Positions 54,411 through 63,373 of a DNA stretch of 64,000 nt are shown here, piece by piece (position 1 is the first letter of the stretch; each line of letters opens with the position of its first letter). The stretch comes from Arthrobacter crusticola (GTDB lineage: Bacteria; Actinomycetota; Actinomycetes; Actinomycetales; Micrococcaceae). Both the position numbers and the translations under genes were made by a program. The DNA lies in contig NZ_SMTK01000003.1 of assembly GCF_004357995.1 (NCBI RefSeq), positions 1 through 64,000 of the forward strand, read 5' to 3'. The notes beneath the pieces are model-generated. The model had not been told where the DNA came from. It saw only the letters and a list, made by a program, of their open reading frames with translations, and did no database searches.

Positions 54411-55118
54411 ATGACTTCGGACCGGCCGAATGGGGGCGCCGGCGGCGGGCCGCCCGGCGAGGAGTTGAGCTGGGTGCAGCGGCTGATGCTGTACTTCACC
54501 ACGCCGCTGCGCCGGACAATGGCGGTGCTGGTGGTGGTCGGCGCGTGGTTTGCCCTTACCGCCTGGACGGAGACGGCAGGGGATTCATTGCTTTTGGGCC
54601 TGCTTCCCGGGCTCTTCTTCTACCCGTCGATCTTTGTGCTTGCAGTGCTCTTCACCCGGGGTGGCTACCTGCGCAGGCCGGTCCGGCTGCCCTCTGAGGT
54701 CATGCAGAGCACGGCCGCCGGACGGTTCTCGACCAGGGAATCCTGGACCTCGCCCCAGGAGGTTTCCGAAGCGCTCTCGACACTGCGGACCGAGTTCGCC
54801 CGGCCGGGTGCCACCGCCCGGAAGGTTGAATCCTCGCTCTGGGTGGAGCTGGGCAAGGATTGGGACACCACGGGGCTGCGGCACCAGGAGGCGTCCGTTT
54901 ACCTGAAGCAGCCGGTTTTTCTCCACTTCTTCGCCGAGCACACCGGCGGCGGAACCACCGTGACGGCCTTCAGTGGTGATCTGCGGTTCACAGGGGTGTG
55001 GGACGTCCTCAAACTCTCCGACGAAATGTCCGCCGCCGCCGTGGAACTCGCGCGGAACGCCACCTCCGGGGAATCCGATGGCACCCCGGGTCCCGGTTCG
55101 GTATCGTCGCCGGAATGA
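54411..55118 (+). CDS. Hypothetical membrane protein with two TM helices
   Basis: This 235-aa protein has two adjacent TM helices (MAVLVVVGAWFALTA and LLGLLPGLFFYPSIFVLAVLF) near the N-terminus, then a soluble C-terminal domain of about 140 residues with no known motif. The next gene overlaps it by 4 nt, so the pair is co-translated. Function unknown. Confidence 0.75.
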   Translation: MTSDRPNGGAGGGPPGEELSWVQRLMLYFTTPLRRTMAVLVVVGAWFALTAWTETAGDSLLLGLLPGLFFYPSIFVLAVLFTRGGYLRRPVRLPSEVMQSTAAGRFSTRESWTSPQEVSEALSTLRTEFARPGATARKVESSLWVELGKDWDTTGLRHQEASVYLKQPVFLHFFAEHTGGGTTVTAFSGDLRFTGVWDVLKLSDEMSAAAVELARNATSGESDGTPGPGSVSSPE

Positions 55119-55888
55119 CGACATCGACCCAGACAACCTCAAGCCTCGTGACAGGCGCCGGGCGCGGCATCGGCGCCGCCATTGCAAACGCGCTCGCGGG
55201 CGCCGGCCACCGGGTGGCCGTGCACGCAGGGCATGACGCCGATTCCGCCGAGCGGGTGCGGGCCGGGCTGCCCGGTGACGGCCACGCCGTCGTCGTCGGC
55301 GACGTCGCCTCGCCCGAGGCCTGCCGGCGTGTCTTCGATGAGGCGGCACGGGAGCTCGGCGGCATCGACGTGCTGGTCAACAACGCTGGCGTCTTTTCCT
55401 CACACCCCGTGGACGGCACCTCCTACGCCGACTGGCAGCAGGCCTGGCGGCACACCCTCGAGGTCAACCTGATGGGGCCGGCCAATCTGTCCTGGCTGAT
55501 GGCCGACCACCTGATCCACCGCTCCCGGGGGCCCGCCGGCGGGCGGCTGATCAGTGTCGGTTCCCGCGGCGCGTACCGGGGCGAACCGAGCACCCCCGCG
55601 TACGGCGCGAGCAAGGCAGCGCTCCACTCAATGACCCAGTCGCTCGCCGTGGCCCTGGCCCCGCACGGCATCGTCGCCGCCGCCGTCGCCCCCGGTTTCG
55701 TCGACACGAGGATGGGCCGGCCGGTGCTGCAGGGTGCCCAGGGCGACGCTGTCCGCGCCCAGAGCCCGTTCGGCCGGGTCGCCGAGCCGGAGGAGGTTGC
55801 CGCCGTCGTGCTGTGGCTGGCGACCGAGGCGCCGGAGTGGGTCAGCGGAACCGTGGTTGACGCAAACGGGGCGTCCTACCTGCGCTGA
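55115..55888 (+). CDS. SDR-family oxidoreductase
   Basis: This 257-aa protein has TGAGRGIG, NNAGVF, SVGSRG and YGASK, a complete classical SDR active site (3-oxoacyl-ACP-reductase-like). Start at ATG 55115 overlaps the preceding stop by 4 nt. The last codons form the left arm of the terminator at 55868. Confidence 0.9.
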   Translation: MTTSTQTTSSLVTGAGRGIGAAIANALAGAGHRVAVHAGHDADSAERVRAGLPGDGHAVVVGDVASPEACRRVFDEAARELGGIDVLVNNAGVFSSHPVDGTSYADWQQAWRHTLEVNLMGPANLSWLMADHLIHRSRGPAGGRLISVGSRGAYRGEPSTPAYGASKAALHSMTQSLAVALAPHGIVAAAVAPGFVDTRMGRPVLQGAQGDAVRAQSPFGRVAEPEEVAAVVLWLATEAPEWVSGTVVDANGASYLR

Positions 55889-55906
55889 CCGCTGGTAGGA
55901 CGCCCC
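55868..55906. terminator. Bidirectional terminator whose left arm is coding
   Basis: GGGGCGTCCTACC (55868-55880) and GGTAGGACGCCCC (55894-55906) form a perfect 13-bp stem with a 13-nt loop; the SDR stop codon lies in the loop, and the minus-strand permease gene ends at 55924. Confidence 0.85.
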
Positions 55907-55923
55907 GACAACCGCGTGCCCGG

Positions 55924-56922
55924 CTACAACCGCTGGGTGCGGGAGAGAACCGTCTGGATGATGACCACGACGGCCAGGAAGATCCCTGAGACCACCGCCT
56001 GCACCGAGGAGGTGAGGGAGCCGACCTGGTTGATCAGGTTCTGGATCACCGTCAGCAGCAGCACGCCCGCCGTCGTCCCGATCAGGTTGCCGCGGCCACC
56101 GGTGAGGAGCGTTCCGCCGATGACGACGGCGGCGATCGCGCTCAGCTCAAGCCCGACGCCGACGGTCGGCACGCCCGAGGAGGAGTAGGCCGCGTTCAGC
56201 GCCCCGGCGAGGCCGGCGCACAGGCCGCTCACCACGTAGACGCTGAACTTCACGCGGGCCACCGGCAGGCCCATCAGCACCGCCGCGCTCTCGGAGCCGC
56301 CGACGGCCAGGACCGTCTGTGAGCCCCTGCCGCGGGCGAGCAGCACCGACCCGATGACCACGACGACCACGGCGATCACCACCGGCCAGCGCAGGCCGAG
56401 GATGCCGCCCTGGCCCAGGGCGGTCACCGCGGCGTCCTTGATCAGTGGGGTGTTGGCGCCCTCATTGGTCAGCGCGAAGACCAGGCCGCGGATGCCGAGC
56501 AGGCCTGCCAGCGTGACGATGAAGGGCGCCATCCCGCCGTAGGCGATCAGCAGCCCCTGGAGAATGCCGACGACCCCGCAGACCAGCAGCGGCAGGAGCA
56601 CGGCGCCGGCGATCCCCCAGGTGGAGCCGTAGGCGGCAAGGATGCCGCCGAGCGCGTAAACGGATCCGACCGAGAGGTCGATCCCGCCGGTCAGGATGAC
56701 GAAGGTCATGCCGACGGCGACGATGAGCAGGAACGAGGACTGGGTGGCGATGTTCGTGAAGTTGCTCAGGGTGGGGAAGGTCGGGAAGGCGAAGCTGCCG
56801 ACCACCAGCAGCAGCCCCAGGACGATTGCCGCCCCGTAGCGCTGCACGTTCCCGGCGATGCGCTCGCGGGTGACCTGCTTGGTCGTTGCCGGTCCGACAC
56901 TGGGTTCAAGGGCCAGGCTCAC
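55924..56922 (-). CDS. Sugar ABC transporter permease 2 (YjfF/RbsC-like)
   Basis: This 332-aa protein has about nine TMs and the RbsC-family stretches AVGMTFVILTGGIDLSVG and LTGGRGNLIGTTAGVLLL. It pairs with the other permease to form the channel; two distinct permeases is the YtfT/YjfF arrangement of galactofuranose-type importers. 4-nt overlap with permease 1. Confidence 0.9.
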   Translation of the reverse strand: MSLALEPSVGPATTKQVTRERIAGNVQRYGAAIVLGLLLVVGSFAFPTFPTLSNFTNIATQSSFLLIVAVGMTFVILTGGIDLSVGSVYALGGILAAYGSTWGIAGAVLLPLLVCGVVGILQGLLIAYGGMAPFIVTLAGLLGIRGLVFALTNEGANTPLIKDAAVTALGQGGILGLRWPVVIAVVVVVIGSVLLARGRGSQTVLAVGGSESAAVLMGLPVARVKFSVYVVSGLCAGLAGALNAAYSSSGVPTVGVGLELSAIAAVVIGGTLLTGGRGNLIGTTAGVLLLTVIQNLINQVGSLTSSVQAVVSGIFLAVVVIIQTVLSRTQRL

Positions 56923-57887
56923 TTGAGCACCGCCTTTCCACGCTGGAGGTAGACCGCGAGGAGGATGATGACGGCCTGGGTGATCTGGGAGTACGCATCG
57001 GGCACATTGTGCTTGATCAGCGACGCTGCGATGAGCTGAAGGAGCAGGGCGCCGGCGACGGTCCCCAGGACCTTCACCTGGCCACCGCTGAGCGGGGTGC
57101 CGCCGATCACGACGGCGGTGATCGCCGAGAGTTCGATGAGGTTCCCGACCGTCGAGGGCACCGAGGCGCTGAGCCGTGCGGTCTGGATGATGCCGGCGAT
57201 GGAGGCGAGCGCGGCCGCGAGGATGTAGATGGTGATCAGCACGCGCTTTACCGGCAGTCCGGCGAGCTCGGCGGCCCGCCGGCTTCCGCCGATGGAGACC
57301 AGCTGCTTGCCGAAGGTTGTCCGGTTCACCAGCACCGCCACCAGGCCCACGAGGACCAAGGCGAGCAGGACGCTGTAGGGCACCCCGGCGATGGTTCCAC
57401 GGCCCAGGGCCAGGAAGCCCGGGTCGATGACGGACTTGAGCTGCTCGTCGGCCACCAGCAGGGCGATGCCGCGCCCGGCGACCATGAGGGAGAGGGTCGC
57501 CACGATCGGCTGTACCCCGATGAGCGCGATCATTGTGCCGTTGGCCAGGCCGATCAGGCAGCCGGCGAGGACCGCAAGGATCGCCGCCGGCAGCGGGCCG
57601 TACCCGATGTAGAGGGGGATCACCGCGGCGGAGAGGGCCATGACGGCACCGACGCTGAGGTCGATGCCCTCAGTGCCGATCACCAGGGCCATGCCGAGGG
57701 CCACGATGAGCACCGGAACCACCTGGATGAACTGGACGCGGAAGTTATCGATCGTCATGAAGTTCGGGGTGAAGAACAGGTTGAACAGCAGGAGCAGCGC
57801 AATGGCCAGGTACACGCCGTACCGCTGGAGGAAGACCAGCGCCGATCCCTTCTGCGGCAGGCGGACAGCGGACGTTACGGTACTCAC
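56919..57887 (-). CDS. Sugar ABC transporter permease 1 (YtfT/RbsC-like)
   Basis: This 322-aa protein has about nine TMs, with VIGTEGIDLSVGAVMALS and GTPLSGGQVKVLGTVAGALLLQL typical of the RbsC family. It is coupled by 4-nt overlaps to the ATPase gene upstream and permease 2 downstream. Confidence 0.9.
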   Translation of the reverse strand: MSTVTSAVRLPQKGSALVFLQRYGVYLAIALLLLFNLFFTPNFMTIDNFRVQFIQVVPVLIVALGMALVIGTEGIDLSVGAVMALSAAVIPLYIGYGPLPAAILAVLAGCLIGLANGTMIALIGVQPIVATLSLMVAGRGIALLVADEQLKSVIDPGFLALGRGTIAGVPYSVLLALVLVGLVAVLVNRTTFGKQLVSIGGSRRAAELAGLPVKRVLITIYILAAALASIAGIIQTARLSASVPSTVGNLIELSAITAVVIGGTPLSGGQVKVLGTVAGALLLQLIAASLIKHNVPDAYSQITQAVIILLAVYLQRGKAVLK

Positions 57888-59464
57888 AGGCGTTCCTTAA
57901 TCTCAGCTGGTGACTCTTCGGCCGGTGAGTGGTTTTCTCCCACCAGCGCGGCCATGAGGTGGTGCTCGGTGACCTCGCTGCCGCGCAGCTCCCGCTCGAC
58001 GGAACCGTCGCGCAGGACGACGACGCGCGCGGATCCCTCGACGACTTCCTCGAGTTCGGAGGAGACCAGGACGATCGCCAGGCCTTCGTCGGCCAGCTCG
58101 TTGATGAGCGCCTGGACCTCCGCCTTGGCGCCGACGTCGATTCCCCTGGTGGGCTCGTCGAGCAGCAGGACCTTCGGGTTCATGGCCAGCCAGCGGGCGA
58201 TCATGACTTTCTGCTGGTTGCCGCCGGACAGCTCCGACACCACCTGGTTGGGGCTCGCGGCCTTGATGCGGAGGCGCTTCATGAAGACGTCGACGATGGC
58301 ATCCTGCTTGGCGCGAGAGGTGAACCCGGCACGCGAGAGGCGCGGCAGGGCGGCCAGGACGATGTTGTCGCGGATGGAGAGGTTCGGAATGATGCCTTCG
58401 GCCTTCCGGTCCTCGGGGAGCATGACGACGCCCGCCTTGATGGCGGCCGCGACCGATCCGCTGCGGACGCGTTTCCCGTCCACGGTGAGGCTTCCCTCGT
58501 CCAGCTGCATGACCCCGGCCATCGCCTTGAGCGTCTCGGAGCGCCCGGAGCCGAGCAGGCCGCCCAGGCCCACCACTTCGCCGGGGCGGATGTCCAGGCC
58601 GATGCCGCTGATCTGGTGCTTGCGGCTCATGTCCCGGGCGGTGAGGACCGGTTCGCCCTCGCCCTCCTTGACCTCGCCGAAGGCGGTCACGCCGCCGCGC
58701 TTGACCTTCTCCACCGACCGGCCGAGCATCAGCGCCACCAGTTCGACCCGTGACAGGTCGGCCAGGCGCCCGTTGTGGACCACTTTGCCGTCCCGCAGGA
58801 CCGTGACCGTTTCGCAGATGGTGAAGATCTCGTCCATCCGGTGGCTGACGTAGACGATTGCGATGCCCTGCGAGCGGAGCATCCCGATCACCCGAAAGAG
58901 GGTCTCCACCTCGCGGGCCTCGAGCGACGACGTCGGTTCATCCATGATGACCACGCGGGCGTCGATGGAGACGGCCCGGGCGAGCGCGACCATCTGCTGC
59001 ATGCCCAGGGCCAGGCTGCGCAGCGGACGGCGCACGTCGACGTGGATGTCGTACGTCGCCAGGAGGGCGCGGGCGTCCTCCTGCATTTTACGGAAGTCGA
59101 TCAGGCCGAACCGGTTCCGTGGTTCGCGGCCCAGGAAGATGTTTTGGGCCACCGTCATCAGGGGGACGAGGTTGACCTCCTGGTAGATGGTGCTGATCCC
59201 GGCGTGCTGGGCGTCGACCGGTTTGGCGAAGCTGGCCGGCTCGCCGTGGAGGAACAATTCGCCCTCGTCCGGCTGGTACACCCCGGTGAGGACCTTGATC
59301 AGCGTCGACTTCCCAGCGCCGTTCTCTCCCATCAGGGCGAGGCTCTCACCAGCGCGGAGGGTGAAGTCGACGCCCTGCAGGGCTGTGACTCCGGTGAAGG
59401 TCTTGCCCACCCCGCGGGCTTCGAGCACGGGCGCTGGCGCGGCGGTGCTGAGCTGCTCTGTCAC
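57884..59464 (-). CDS. Sugar ABC transporter ATPase with two nucleotide-binding domains (RbsA/YtfR-like)
   Basis: This 526-aa protein has a first NBD with Walker A GENGAGKST, VVIMDEPTSSLE, and a second with variant Walker A GLLGSGRSE, signature LSGGNQQKV and LLLDEPTRGIDVG, the standard layout of monosaccharide importers. It energises import of a furanose-, pentose- or polyol-type substrate. Confidence 0.95.
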   Translation of the reverse strand: MTEQLSTAAPAPVLEARGVGKTFTGVTALQGVDFTLRAGESLALMGENGAGKSTLIKVLTGVYQPDEGELFLHGEPASFAKPVDAQHAGISTIYQEVNLVPLMTVAQNIFLGREPRNRFGLIDFRKMQEDARALLATYDIHVDVRRPLRSLALGMQQMVALARAVSIDARVVIMDEPTSSLEAREVETLFRVIGMLRSQGIAIVYVSHRMDEIFTICETVTVLRDGKVVHNGRLADLSRVELVALMLGRSVEKVKRGGVTAFGEVKEGEGEPVLTARDMSRKHQISGIGLDIRPGEVVGLGGLLGSGRSETLKAMAGVMQLDEGSLTVDGKRVRSGSVAAAIKAGVVMLPEDRKAEGIIPNLSIRDNIVLAALPRLSRAGFTSRAKQDAIVDVFMKRLRIKAASPNQVVSELSGGNQQKVMIARWLAMNPKVLLLDEPTRGIDVGAKAEVQALINELADEGLAIVLVSSELEEVVEGSARVVVLRDGSVERELRGSEVTEHHLMAALVGENHSPAEESPAEIKERL

Positions 59465-59494
59465 GTTTGCTGCCTTTCGTGTGACGTTGGTGGA

Positions 59495-59519
59495 GGGCGG
59501 GACCGGTGCGGCCCCGCCC
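59495..59519 (-). terminator. Intercistronic hairpin after the binding-protein gene
   Basis: GGGCGGG (59495-59501) and CCCGCCC (59513-59519) can form a 7-bp stem in the 63-nt gap between the binding-protein stop and the ATPase start. Such hairpins often let the binding protein be made in excess. Confidence 0.5.
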
Positions 59520-59527
59520 CCGGGGAA

Positions 59528-60610
59528 TCAGTACGCGGAGTTGACCCGCTCGGCAGCGTTGGAGGGGTCGTATTCCGAATCGGCGATGATGATGTTCTGC
59601 CCCACCGGCTTGCCGTCCATGAAGTCGACAAGGGTCTGGAAGGCCAGCGGACCGAAGCGGGGGTTGGATTCGATGACGCCGTTGTAGGAGCCGGCGGTGA
59701 TCTGTTCGACCGCGTTCCGGGTGCCGTCGATGGAGTAGATCTGGATGTCCTCTCCCGGGGTCTTGCCCGCTGCGACAATCGCCGCCTGGGCACCCAGGCC
59801 CATCTCGTCGTTTTCGGCGTAGATGGCCGTGATGTCCGGGTTGGCCTGCAGCAGCTGCTCGGTGACCGACTGGCCCTTGTCACGGGCGAAGTCGCCGGTC
59901 TGCTCGGCGACGATCTCGACGTCGGGGGCTTCAGCGGCAACCTGGTCCTTGAACCCCTTGGTCCGGTCGGTGGTCACGGCGTTGCCCGAGGACCCCAGGA
60001 GGATCGCGACTTTGGCCTTGCCGCCGGTGCCCTCGATGAGCTGGTCGGCGGCGCGCTTGCCCTGCTCCACGAAGTTCGAGCCCAGGAAGGTGACGTAGTC
60101 CTCGCAGGGGGTCGCGTTGACCTTGCGGTCGATGGTGATGACCGGGATGTTCTTGTCCCGGGCCGCCTGCAGGGCAGGCTCCAGGCCGTCGGAGTTCAGG
60201 GGAGCGACGATGAGCGCCTGGGCCCCCTGGGAGATCATGTCCTGGATGTCGGAGATCTGCTTGGACAGGGTCGACTGCGCATTGGTGGTGATCAGCTTCT
60301 TCACCCCCAGCTTCTCGGCTTCATCCTTGATCGACTGCGTCTCGGCGATGCGGAAGGGATTGTCTTCCTTCTCCGACTGGGAGAACCCGACGACGGCGTC
60401 CTTCAGGTCGATCTTCTCGGCTCCGTAGTCCTCAATGGAGCAGGTTGGGCCCTCGGAGGAGGCGACGGACTGCTGAGTTCCCTCAGGGGTCTCGGAGCCG
60501 CCTCCGGAGCCCCCGGTGGTGGTCCCCGTGTTGGTGCAGCCGGTCAGGGCGAAGCCCAGCACTGCGGCACAGGCCAGGGACTTGAGGATCGGGGTGGCGT
60601 GCAGATTCAT
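59528..60610 (-). CDS. Sugar-binding lipoprotein of the YtfQ/RbsB type
   Basis: This 360-aa protein has lipoprotein signal VLGFALTGC (Cys25) and a type I periplasmic-binding fold: VVGFSQSEKEDNPFR, VAPLNSDGLEPALQ, VITIDRKV, GDFARDKGQSVTEQ and IYSIDGTRNA. The VGFSQ...GDF.R.KG...SIDG order resembles YtfQ, a galactofuranose receptor; ribose, other furanoses or polyols are also possible. Confidence 0.9.
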   Translation of the reverse strand: MNLHATPILKSLACAAVLGFALTGCTNTGTTTGGSGGGSETPEGTQQSVASSEGPTCSIEDYGAEKIDLKDAVVGFSQSEKEDNPFRIAETQSIKDEAEKLGVKKLITTNAQSTLSKQISDIQDMISQGAQALIVAPLNSDGLEPALQAARDKNIPVITIDRKVNATPCEDYVTFLGSNFVEQGKRAADQLIEGTGGKAKVAILLGSSGNAVTTDRTKGFKDQVAAEAPDVEIVAEQTGDFARDKGQSVTEQLLQANPDITAIYAENDEMGLGAQAAIVAAGKTPGEDIQIYSIDGTRNAVEQITAGSYNGVIESNPRFGPLAFQTLVDFMDGKPVGQNIIIADSEYDPSNAAERVNSAY

Positions 60611-60647
60611 GATTCCAACTTCCTTGTTGAGTTTCGTGCTCGGCTGC

Positions 60648-60671
60648 GGCCCCGACAGCTGTGGCGGGGCC
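60648..60671 (-). terminator. Intercistronic hairpin after the aldehyde dehydrogenase gene
   Basis: GGCCCCG (60648-60654) and CGGGGCC (60665-60671) form a perfect 7-bp stem. It is 18 nt after the aldehyde dehydrogenase stop, between that gene and the binding-protein gene. Confidence 0.5.
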
Positions 60672-60688
60672 TCAAAAGACGGACGCGG

Positions 60689-62170
60689 CTAGCTGCCGCG
60701 CCGGTAGTCCAGGTAGACAGTTTTCTTGCGGGTGTAGCGCTCAAAGCCGTGCTGGCCGTCGTCGCCGCCCAGACCTGACATCTTCCACCCGGTGTGGAAG
60801 CCCTGCACCTGCTCGGGGCCGGTCTGGTTGATGTACACCTCGCCGAACTCGAGGTCCTCGGTGAGCGAGAGGGCTGTCCGGAAGTCCTCGGTGTAGGCGT
60901 ACGCGGTGAGGCCGTAGTCGGTCGAGTTGGCGTACTCCACCACCTCGTCGTAGGTGTCGAAGGGGATGATCGGGAGCACCGGGCCGAACACTTCCTGCTG
61001 CACGATGTCCATTTCATTGCTGACGCCGGTCAGGACGGTGGGGGCGAACCAGAACCCCTTGTCGTCCGCGAGGTCCTCAGGCCGGCCGCCGCCGGTCTCA
61101 AGCCGCGCACCGGCGTCGACCGCGCCGTCGACGAAGGCCTTGACCTTGTCCCATTCGGCCTGCGAGACCTTGGGGCCGATCTGGCTGCCCTCGTCCAGCG
61201 GGTCGCCGACCACGAGCCCGTTCACCTTCTCCAGGAGGCGCCGCACGAACTCGTCGTGCACGCCCCGCTGGACGTAGGTGCGCTCGTTGCAGGTGCAGAC
61301 CTGCCCGCAGTTCCAGAACCGCGATTCGAAGGCCTCCTGCACCGCCAGGTCGAGGTCGGCGTCGTCGAAGACGATGACGGGGGCCTTGCCGCCCAGCTCG
61401 AGGGACACCGGGATCACCTTGTGCGCCGCCTGGGCCAGGATTTCGCGGCCCGCGCGGGTCGATCCGGTCACGGTGACCATGCCCACCAGCGGGTGCTCGA
61501 CGAGGGCCTTGCCGATGCTCCGGCCCCCGCCGGTGAGGACGCTCACCAGGCCGGCCGGGACGCCCGCCTTCTCGCAGACCTTCGCCATGGCGAGGGCCGA
61601 CAGGGGGGTCAGCTCGCTGGGTTTGAGCACGATGGCGTTGCCGGCCATCAGGGCGGGGGCGACCTTCCGCGCGAAGATCGCCGCCGGGAAGTTCCACGGG
61701 ATGATCGCCGCGACGATGCCGATGGGTTCCTCGCGCACCATCAGTTGGCGGTTGGCCGCCGAGGAGGCGACCACCTCGCCGACGTTGCGGTACTTCTGGG
61801 TGAGCGCGAAGTCGAAGAAGGCCTTGACCCCGCCGATTTCCCCGCGCGCCTCGGTGATCGTCTTGCCCTGTTCGGCAACGACGATCTGCGCCAGTTCCTC
61901 GGCGTGCTCCTCGACGGTGTCGATGACGGCGGCCAGGACATCGGCGCGCTCCGCGTAGGTGCGCCGGCCCCAGTCCTTCTGGGCCTTGTAGGCGACGGCG
62001 AGGGTTTCCTCGAGGTGCTCCGGGCCGGCCTCGGGCACTTCGGTGAGCACGTCGCCGGTGGCCGGGTTGTCGACCGGCCGGGTTTCGTCGGTGGAGACCC
62101 ACCGTCCGCCGACCAGCATGGCGGGTGTTGATCCAAGCAGGGAGTTCTCGCTCAGGAGGGAAAAGCTCAC
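60689..62170 (-). CDS. Aldehyde dehydrogenase, AldA (lactaldehyde/glycolaldehyde)-like
   Basis: This 493-aa protein has Asn160 (PWNFP), Glu258 (LELGGKAP) and catalytic Cys292 in GQVCTCNERTYVQ, a form typical of AldA, and the ending QGFHTGWKMSGLGGDDG like AldA. It should oxidise lactaldehyde, glycolaldehyde or a similar aldehyde to the acid with NAD. Start is GTG at 62170 with AAAGGA upstream; the open frame that extends further is a shadow of the SDR gene. Confidence 0.9.
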   Translation of the reverse strand: MSFSLLSENSLLGSTPAMLVGGRWVSTDETRPVDNPATGDVLTEVPEAGPEHLEETLAVAYKAQKDWGRRTYAERADVLAAVIDTVEEHAEELAQIVVAEQGKTITEARGEIGGVKAFFDFALTQKYRNVGEVVASSAANRQLMVREEPIGIVAAIIPWNFPAAIFARKVAPALMAGNAIVLKPSELTPLSALAMAKVCEKAGVPAGLVSVLTGGGRSIGKALVEHPLVGMVTVTGSTRAGREILAQAAHKVIPVSLELGGKAPVIVFDDADLDLAVQEAFESRFWNCGQVCTCNERTYVQRGVHDEFVRRLLEKVNGLVVGDPLDEGSQIGPKVSQAEWDKVKAFVDGAVDAGARLETGGGRPEDLADDKGFWFAPTVLTGVSNEMDIVQQEVFGPVLPIIPFDTYDEVVEYANSTDYGLTAYAYTEDFRTALSLTEDLEFGEVYINQTGPEQVQGFHTGWKMSGLGGDDGQHGFERYTRKKTVYLDYRRGS

Positions 62171-62217
62171 GACTGTCCTTTCGGGAACAGGTTGGGGATG
62201 GGGTTGAGCCGGAAGGC

Positions 62218-62997
62218 TCAGCTCATGACCATTCCGCCCTCGACGTTGTAGGTCTGGGCCGTGATGTAGTCCGAGCCGGGGCCGGCGAGGAAGATCGCCA
62301 GCGGCACGACGTCCTCGGGAACGGAGGTGCGGCCCAGCGGGATGTTGTCGGCGGCGCTCTTGAACGTCTCGCCCTCGGCCTTTCCGGTGATCTCGCCGAA
62401 CTGCTTGTCGACTTCCTTCCAGTAGGGGGTGTCGACGATGCCCGGTGCCATCGCGTTGACGTTGACGCCGTACTCGGCCATGGCCATGGCAGTGGACTGG
62501 GTGATGGAGATGACGGTGGCCTTGGAGGCGCAGTAGGCGGCGACGAGCGCCTCGCCGCGGCGGCCGGCAATGGAGGCCATGTTGATGATCTTGCCGCTGC
62601 GCTGCTTGCGCATCGGTTCGCACACCGCCTGGGTCAGGAAGAACAGGCCCTTGACGTTGACGTTCATGATGCGGTCCCACTCTTCGGGGGTGGTCTCCCA
62701 GAGCGGCTTGATCAGGCCGATGCCCGCGTTGTTGACCAGGATGTCGATCCGGCCGTGCTCGTTCACGATGTCTTCGGTGACGGCCTTGGACTGCTGGGGA
62801 TCCGCGACGTTCAGGGACACGGCCGAGGCCGATCCTCCTGTGGCGCGGATGGCCTCGGCGGCTTCCTTCGCCCCGTCCAGGTTCAGGTCGGCGATAACGA
62901 CATGCGCGCCTTCTCCGGCGAACCCGACCGCCATCGCCTTGCCCATTCCGGAAGCGGCGCCGGTGATGAGTGCTACCTTGCCCTCAAGTGATCCCAT
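62218..62997 (-). CDS. SDR-family oxidoreductase (sorbitol/polyol dehydrogenase-like)
   Basis: This 259-aa protein has TGAASGMG, NNAGIG, NMASIAG and YCASK, a full classical SDR site. The start MGSLEGKVALITGAASGMGK and ending YNVEGGMVMS fit sugar- or polyol-oxidising SDRs. It is the first gene of the minus-strand sugar operon and likely oxidises the imported sugar or polyol before cleavage and AldA oxidation; cleavage genes are not in view. Confidence 0.91.
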   Translation of the reverse strand: MGSLEGKVALITGAASGMGKAMAVGFAGEGAHVVIADLNLDGAKEAAEAIRATGGSASAVSLNVADPQQSKAVTEDIVNEHGRIDILVNNAGIGLIKPLWETTPEEWDRIMNVNVKGLFFLTQAVCEPMRKQRSGKIINMASIAGRRGEALVAAYCASKATVISITQSTAMAMAEYGVNVNAMAPGIVDTPYWKEVDKQFGEITGKAEGETFKSAADNIPLGRTSVPEDVVPLAIFLAGPGSDYITAQTYNVEGGMVMS

Positions 62998-63057
62998 GTG
63001 TGTCTCCTCAGTAGTATTCCGGCGGCGCGGAGCGCGCCCTCCGCCTGATGCGGCTGA

Positions 63058-63090
63058 AAAACCGGTTTTCTGCTGTGATCCAGATTACAG
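63058..63090. promoter_or_regulatory. LacI-like operator and CRP/GlxR-like site before the sugar operon
   Basis: AAAACCGGTTTT (63058-63069) is a perfect palindrome with central CG, as in LacI-family operators (AANCGNTT). CTGTGATCCAGATTACAG (63073-63090) matches the CRP/GlxR consensus TGTGA-N6-TCACA at all but one position. Both are 60-95 nt upstream of the SDR start, so they probably give substrate and carbon-source control. Confidence 0.6.
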
Positions 63091-63256
63091 CGGAGGACAA
63101 GGCTGTCAAGGCGAAAAGCTGGCAGCGGGATGGGTTGCGGCGCCGGTGAGGGGGTGGAAGGCGGCGAGGCAGGCGGGACCGGGCGCGTCTGGGCGGGGCG
63201 CCCGTGGCGGGGTGGAGCGCGGGGCGGGGCGCGGGGGAGGGACCCCTGTGCGGACC

Positions 63257-63317
63257 GCCGAAACTGCAGATCACCACCCTCTGGGTGCGGCAAAAGGTGG
63301 TGATCTGCACACTCGGC
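63257..63317. repeat. 61-nt palindromic element, copy 1
   Basis: TGCAGATCACCACC (63265-63278) and GGTGGTGATCTGCA (63296-63309) form a perfect 14-bp stem, flanked by outer GCCGA (63257-63261) and TCGGC (63313-63317) after a 3x3 internal loop. Resembles a REP-type extragenic palindrome. Confidence 0.8.
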
Positions 63318-63373
63318 GGGAGACGGCCCCGCCGCCGACGTACGGGGCCCCTTCCCTGTCGGCTCCGTTCCTC

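Noticed and set aside
56886..60778. Two long plus-strand open frames (over 650 codons each) opposite the sugar ABC genes
   Set aside because: They are antisense to clear ABC genes with all motifs; their translations are Asp/His/Gly- or Arg/Ser-rich with no domain, a known artefact of high GC codon use.
60689..62680. Apparent 663-codon fusion upstream of the aldehyde dehydrogenase
   Set aside because: The first 170 codons are an out-of-frame reading of the SDR gene; a GTG start with AAAGGA at 62170 gives a normal AldA length.
63170..63250. G-run rich block as a possible quadruplex or origin
   Set aside because: Runs of three or more G are irregular and the strong overall GC bias explains them; no DnaA-box cluster is present.
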